This document shows positions 60,707 to 64,000 of a stretch of DNA of 64,000 nucleotides, in pieces. The translations under genes and the position numbers were made by a program. Every line of letters begins with the position of its first letter. Positions within the stretch are counted from its first letter, which is position 1. The stretch comes from a virus. The notes under the pieces were generated by a model. That model worked only from the letters and a program-made list of their open reading frames with translations. It was not told the origin of the DNA and did no database searches. The DNA lies in IMG/VR virus record IMGVR_UViG_3300050821_003907, positions 117,161-181,160 of that record. One strand, given 5' to 3'.

Positions 60707-61235
60707 GGCGAATCATCACCTTTCTGTAGTAGAGACTTGTTTTCAGCGATTGGCTAGCCGTTAAGGTATCGGCGGTATCTGGAATCAGGCAGCGCGGGCA
60801 TAGCGCAACAGAGCGTTACCCATGTCTTACCCTATCCCGACCATTGGCGATTGACCCTAACGGCTATCGTGAGCATGGCCGATTCCGAATCGGTAGCCCG
60901 CATCCATAGTCCGCTTACATTGCAGTCTGGCTAGATATAGTTCCCGCTTAGGCTTTGCCTACTAGCATTTCACCCAACGAATCGGGTTACTACACGTTTG
61001 GTCATCCCGTGAGTATGAGTCACGTAGTGGATTGCCGTATGCGGATGTTCACTAACCATGTCGCAAAGCGAACGTCATGCGTCCATTGCCATGCCCTTGA
61101 TTGGTTTATCTTCGCATCACCTTACGGTTGTTAACCGATGTGTTCATCGCTTGCTTTCGCGTCATGCCTTAACGTCACCCGCTACGATTTCTAGCGGTCA
61201 AGATAGCTCGTATCCCCCGATTGGCCGTTTGATTG

Positions 61236-61278
61236 CTTCCGTACCGTCTACCCTCCGCTCTTGCGAGCATTAACCGGG
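61236..61278. repeat. Hairpin element, copy 1
   Basis: Pattern: CTTCCGTACCGTCTACCCTC, a GCTC-TTGC-GAGC stem-loop, then ATTAACCGGG. It differs by one base from the copy at 62058-62100. Confidence 0.65.
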
Positions 61279-61690
61279 ATTGGTGCTAGCTGACTTAACA
61301 GCGCGCTATCTGGCTATCGTCGCTACGTGCTAGGGCTAGTCGCTCACTTCACACACATTGGCGATGCTATTCGGCTTATTCACTGCGATTACGGCGAACG
61401 CAGCTAGCGCTCACCGTAAAACAGCCCACAGAGAACCGAAACTCTGATTCATAACAGGACTGACATTTCACAACGATTGTTGCTGCCATGTCATTCTGAC
61501 ATCTCGCGTTGCTCCGTTACGCGCTTAACTCCGGTAACCCTTACCGCCGTTATAGCAACTTTCGCTATCCGTATACGACTCGGAATGACGTTCATCAGCT
61601 AGTTTAAGACGTAGCGCCATAGGTACTAGCGTCACTGACTAATTGTCACGACTGTTGACCTTACTTCCACGTTGCCCATTGCTTGCGATA

Positions 61691-61735
61691 CTTCCGTCAA
61701 TTCCCTCCCACACCGTAATGGTGTGCTTAACCGGG
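61691..61735. repeat. Hairpin element, variant copy
   Basis: Has CTTCCGT and CCCTCC on the left and TTAACCGGG on the right, but the central stem is CACACC-GTAAT-GGTGTG. The sequence differs while pairing is kept, which is a mark of selection on structure. Confidence 0.6.
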
Positions 61736-62057
61736 AGTTGGCTAGATGGATGTGAATCCACCGCGTATCTTACGTGATTTCAGTCCTGTAGTTGTATGTC
61801 CAGTTTCGCACTCCGGTAACATAAGTCCCATCCGGATAACATATGTCCGATATCGCCTATGGCGATTCGTTACCGTCTCGCAAGTATGGAGTTTGGGAAG
61901 CGCTTTGAGTCTTCCACTTACTTATGGTCACTGTCGCTGCCGGTACCCTCCGCGTTCGCTGCCGGTGTGCTGTTGTGACCTTCACTTAGTAAGACGCTAG
62001 CTAGGGGTTGGATGGTTGCTTCGCTGCGAGACTTTCTCTCGTAACTTTGCGTTACCA

Positions 62058-62100
62058 CTTCCGTGCCGTCTACCCTCCGCTCTTGCGAGCATTAACCGGG
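62058..62100. repeat. Hairpin element, copy 3
   Basis: Matches the 61236-61278 copy at 42 of 43 bases, including the GCTC-TTGC-GAGC loop and ATTAACCGGG. Confidence 0.65.
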
Positions 62101-62527
62101 GGTGGCCTAGCTACCGCGTGCGTAGCGCGTGGCTTCCGTCCGAAACCCTCTGTGCTGTTGTCCATCTACTAACAACTCTACTCACCTCCAAGAGCGATAC
62201 AATCAGGTTTCCTGTTGACAACGTTAGTCATTTAAAACTTTCTTGGAGACCTTCCGCTAGCGTCGGAAACCCGTGCGTTGCCTAGGTTCTAGCTCTCGGA
62301 ACGATGCCGAATCGACGCTAACGAGCTCGCAGCTACCCGCGCGGGTAACCACTGCTAGATGGGGGTTGCTCGGCTTACAGACTGATTCTGAGCCGTACAG
62401 ACGACTGTCCGGTATGTCCGTTCATCCTGGCCAGGTTTTCAGGAATCGGAATTGCTTCGATTAAACGGACATTTGCGGGCAAATCGGGACATTCCGCTTG
62501 ACATCGTTGTCGTTCGCGGGCAAAAGA

Positions 62528-62552
62528 AAACCGGCTCTGTGTGAGCCGGTTT
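62528..62552 (-). terminator. Rho-independent-like terminator
   Basis: AAACCGGCTC-TGTGT-GAGCCGGTTT is a perfect 10-bp stem. On the minus strand it is followed by TCTTTTG. It ends the small leftward cluster at 62564-63137. It may also work in the other orientation less well. Confidence 0.75.
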
Positions 62553-62563
62553 CTGTGTGGCGG

Positions 62564-62716
62564 CTAGCTGATTGCCGGATATGGCGTACCTGCCGTGTGC
62601 GGACCATATGAGACGTTCGTGGTTGCCGCACGGTACGCGGCTAGTGTCCTGTCATGCTCCGCTTGCAGCGATACGTAGCTGAGCTCTGCGATGCTTAGGC
62701 TTCCGATGTAGTTCAT
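62564..62716 (-). CDS. Small protein (50 aa)
   Basis: ATG at 62716; MNYIGSLSIAELSYVSLQAE start, helical. Last gene before the terminator. Ribosome site is weak. Not recognised. Confidence 0.5.
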   Translation of the reverse strand: MNYIGSLSIAELSYVSLQAEHDRTLAAYRAATTNVSYGPHTAGTPYPAIS

Positions 62717-62734
62717 GGTGTCTGTCCGTTTCGT

Positions 62735-62911
62735 CTACAGGTAGCTAGCTGACGAGTTGTAGTCACGGGTGAACGCGATTGCGATTGCTTCACTCATGGT
62801 GTGCGAACCTTCTGTGGTGACCAGGCTGCTGACGTGGCCACTGTAGTCAATCGGCGAACCAGCGTTGTAATCGGTAACGAACGCGATTGCGATTGCTTGG
62901 CTGCTAGTCAT
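62735..62911 (-). CDS. Small protein with internal repeat (58 aa)
   Basis: Two copies of a motif lie in one frame: SQAIAIAFVTDYNAG near the start and SEAIAIAFTRDYNSS near the end. ATG at 62911 follows AGGTGACCAAGCA. The repeat suggests duplication. Function unknown. Confidence 0.5.
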   Translation of the reverse strand: MTSSQAIAIAFVTDYNAGSPIDYSGHVSSLVTTEGSHTMSEAIAIAFTRDYNSSASYL

Positions 62912-62963
62912 TGCTTGGTCACCTACTGTTCATCTCGACTTGTCTATCTACTTCTAATGCTAG

Positions 62964-63137
62964 TCATTGCACATCGCAGTGCAACTCACAAATCAGACAT
63001 AAACAGCCATTGTGAAAACCAATATCAACTACTTTAAGTGAACAGTCAAACGCCGCAAACCGCACATTGTACATCATCGCTTGCCATGCTTCGCACGCTG
63101 CCAAGTCATCAATAGTTGAAGCCGCACACGTATGCAT
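62964..63137 (-). CDS. Possible small protein (57 aa)
   Basis: Frame from ATG at 63137 (MHTCAASTIDDLAACEAWQA) to a Cys-rich end (GCLCLICELHC). No ribosome site is evident and the start is uncertain. Kept because codon use looks coding and the frame is unbroken. Confidence 0.3.
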   Translation of the reverse strand: MHTCAASTIDDLAACEAWQAMMYNVRFAAFDCSLKVVDIGFHNGCLCLICELHCDVQ

Positions 63138-63186
63138 GACAGTAGACGACCATTGCCGATTCCGAGATTCCCCTCCCGTTTGTCAT

Positions 63187-63206
63187 TAGTCAACAAGTGA
63201 ACAGTG
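63187..63206 (-). promoter_or_regulatory. Repeated TTGACTAAT element, second copy
   Basis: CTGTTCACTTGTTGACTAAT on the minus strand, identical over 20 bases to 18809-18828. It lies upstream of the small leftward cluster and next to the ACAGT array. TTGACT may act as a -35 box. Confidence 0.45.
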
Positions 63207-63615
63207 TCATGCACAGTACAGTGTTGTTATCAGTTGATACGCACAGTCATGTTTGCACAGTCACAGTTAGCTACAGTCATCAGTGCACAGTCACAGTTAT
63301 CAGTCATCAGTCACAGTTTTCAGTGCACAGTTACTACAGTGTATTGTTAGGTACTGCTGACAGTACCAGTGAGTGCACGACCATGCACTACCATCAACTA
63401 CCGGGCGACTCGTTTAACGAGCTACACGCTATCGGGCAACGGCGATTTGCAACGTTGTCTTAGGTCCGTGAGCGTACCGTGTTGCGGGCCCACGCAACCA
63501 CACCGGAACGCGTGTGAACGCGTGCCAGGATGGTTGGATGGCAGAATCAGTACAAATCAGGCATTGTATAAAAGTAACAGTGAACAGTGCTCACAAGTAT
63601 AAAGTCACAGTGATA
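63200..63615. repeat. Array of ACAGT words
   Basis: GCACAGT, TCACAGT, GAACAGT and related words occur many times between about 63200 and 63350 and again to 63615, while GC-rich coding-type DNA lies between (63360-63540). The pattern suggests clustered binding sites for a protein, between the leftward cluster and the rightward gene at 63667. Confidence 0.55.
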
Positions 63616-63666
63616 TCGATGTCATTAGGCACTCCTGTCAGTGCAGATTGTATATTTCATTGAATC

Positions 63667-63927
63667 ATGTATACAACGTGGCAGTGGTCGACCATCTCTA
63701 GTGAGAAACGCCGATTTGGCAAAACAACGTTGTCATCATGGGGGAATTATCTTGCCGTCAAGATTGTTGTTATAGACATGAAAGGCAGAGATGTAAGTTA
63801 CGAGTACACCTATGCACAATGGTTGAGTGTCAAGGATAGTCGTGCATTGTCAAGGAAGGGTCCACAATGCATTATGACTGCTGACGGTGAATGGGAGTGG
63901 GTGAGCTTGGATGAATATGCTCAGTAA
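63667..63927 (+). CDS. Rightward hypothetical protein (86 aa), possibly leaderless
   Basis: MYTTWQWSTISSEKRRFGKT start, strand-rich middle (VKIVVIDMKGRDVSYEYTYA) and acidic end. There is no ribosome site; TATATT lies 13 bases before the ATG with a TG ahead of it, fitting a leaderless transcript. An inverted TTGTATA/TATACAA pair brackets the start. Followed by its own terminator. Unrecognised. Confidence 0.65.
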   Translation: MYTTWQWSTISSEKRRFGKTTLSSWGNYLAVKIVVIDMKGRDVSYEYTYAQWLSVKDSRALSRKGPQCIMTADGEWEWVSLDEYAQ

Positions 63928-63942
63928 TGGTAGGATGGTCAT

Positions 63943-63981
63943 GACCATGGTCGACTACGCCCAGCCATGGTCGGTTTTTTT
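63943..63981 (+). terminator. Rho-independent terminator
   Basis: GACCATGG, 14-base loop, CCATGGTC, then GGTTTTTTT. This is a good terminator on the plus strand just behind the 63667-63927 gene. Confidence 0.8.
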
Positions 63982-64000
63982 AGGGGGCATCCACGCGGGA

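Larger units (their letters stand above)
60707..62522. other. 1.8-kb gene-free, hairpin-rich stretch
   Basis: No convincing reading frame occurs on either strand. Several perfect or near-perfect stems are visible. TAGCCGTTA at 60755-60763 pairs with TAACGGCTA at about 60858-60866. CCGATT-CCG-AATCGG is near 60880, ACCC-AACGAATC-GGGT near 60972, and TACCCGC-GCGGGTA near 62333. Three copies of a hairpin element are embedded (listed separately). It could be a large structured RNA, an origin region or a packaging/end region. None is proven. Confidence 0.55.

Noticed and set aside
60707-62522. tRNA genes in the gene-free stretch
   Set aside because: No TPsiC-like GGTTCGANTCC arm or matching 7-bp acceptor stem was found on either strand.
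63200-63615. CRISPR-like repeats or a coding frame (63197-63463)
   Set aside because: ACAGT words are too short and irregular for CRISPR, and the plus-strand frame has repetitive Ser/His/Val content with no ribosome site.

Overview
The window looks like an accessory, early-expressed region of a large double-stranded DNA phage that infects Streptomyces or a close relative. The signs are about 190 very small, tightly packed genes (most 25-150 codons) with stop/start overlaps (ATGA, GTGA, TAATG), strong Shine-Dalgarno sequences, GTG and TTG starts, three types of homing endonuclease plus an intein, and a SsgA-like (sporulation/cell division) gene, a family confined to morphologically complex actinomycetes. 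GC is in the mid-50s by eye, well below a Streptomyces chromosome. No capsid, tail, terminase, polymerase or tRNA gene was recognised. The four-base site GATC appears to be absent from all 64 kb.

Almost everything from about 60.7 kb down to 1.35 kb is read leftwards (minus strand) as one long run of genes without a clear internal terminator. Two small genes at 617-1145 run rightwards, divergent from a helix-turn-helix gene at 250-561. At the right end there is about 1.8 kb without genes (60.7-62.5 kb) that is rich in hairpins, then a small minus-strand cluster ending in a terminator (62.5-63.1 kb), an array of ACAGT words (63.2-63.6 kb) and one rightward gene with its own terminator (63.67-63.98 kb).

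Region by region: 1.3-12 kb holds an HTH/zinc-ribbon regulator, a MazG-like pyrophosphohydrolase, a C5 DNA methyltransferase, an SPFH membrane protein, a nucleotidyltransferase-like protein and a GIY-YIG-like nuclease. 12-17 kb holds a membrane polysaccharide synthase (GT2) interrupted by an intein with a LAGLIDADG endonuclease, beside a secreted GH5 glycosidase with a ricin-type lectin domain and two small partners. 16.7-22.5 kb contains three paralogues of an uncharacterised Cys-rich family. 23.5-26.4 kb has a Ku end-binding protein and a 667-residue repeat protein. 30-34 kb has the SsgA-like protein, an HNH endonuclease, a LysM/lysozyme-like cell wall enzyme and an RNA ligase. 38-40 kb has a P-loop ATPase and an endonuclease VII-type HNH protein.

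41.4-46.6 kb is the most unusual locus: a class II glutamine amidotransferase, an amidoligase with eleven GYDxx pentapeptide repeats, a gamma-glutamylcyclotransferase-like protein and a small protein with an acidic tail. Known functions of these families imply peptide- or amide-type modification of a protein, metabolite or cell-surface substrate. The same accessory beta-rich repeat is found in the amidotransferase, the amidoligase and the distant 667-residue protein, which ties them together. 46.6-60.7 kb is a run of short, mostly unrecognised genes (several one-helix membrane peptides and tiny Cys-rich peptides, one GNAT acetyltransferase, one winged-helix protein) with an eight-copy GGTGTG iteron array at 47.7 kb.
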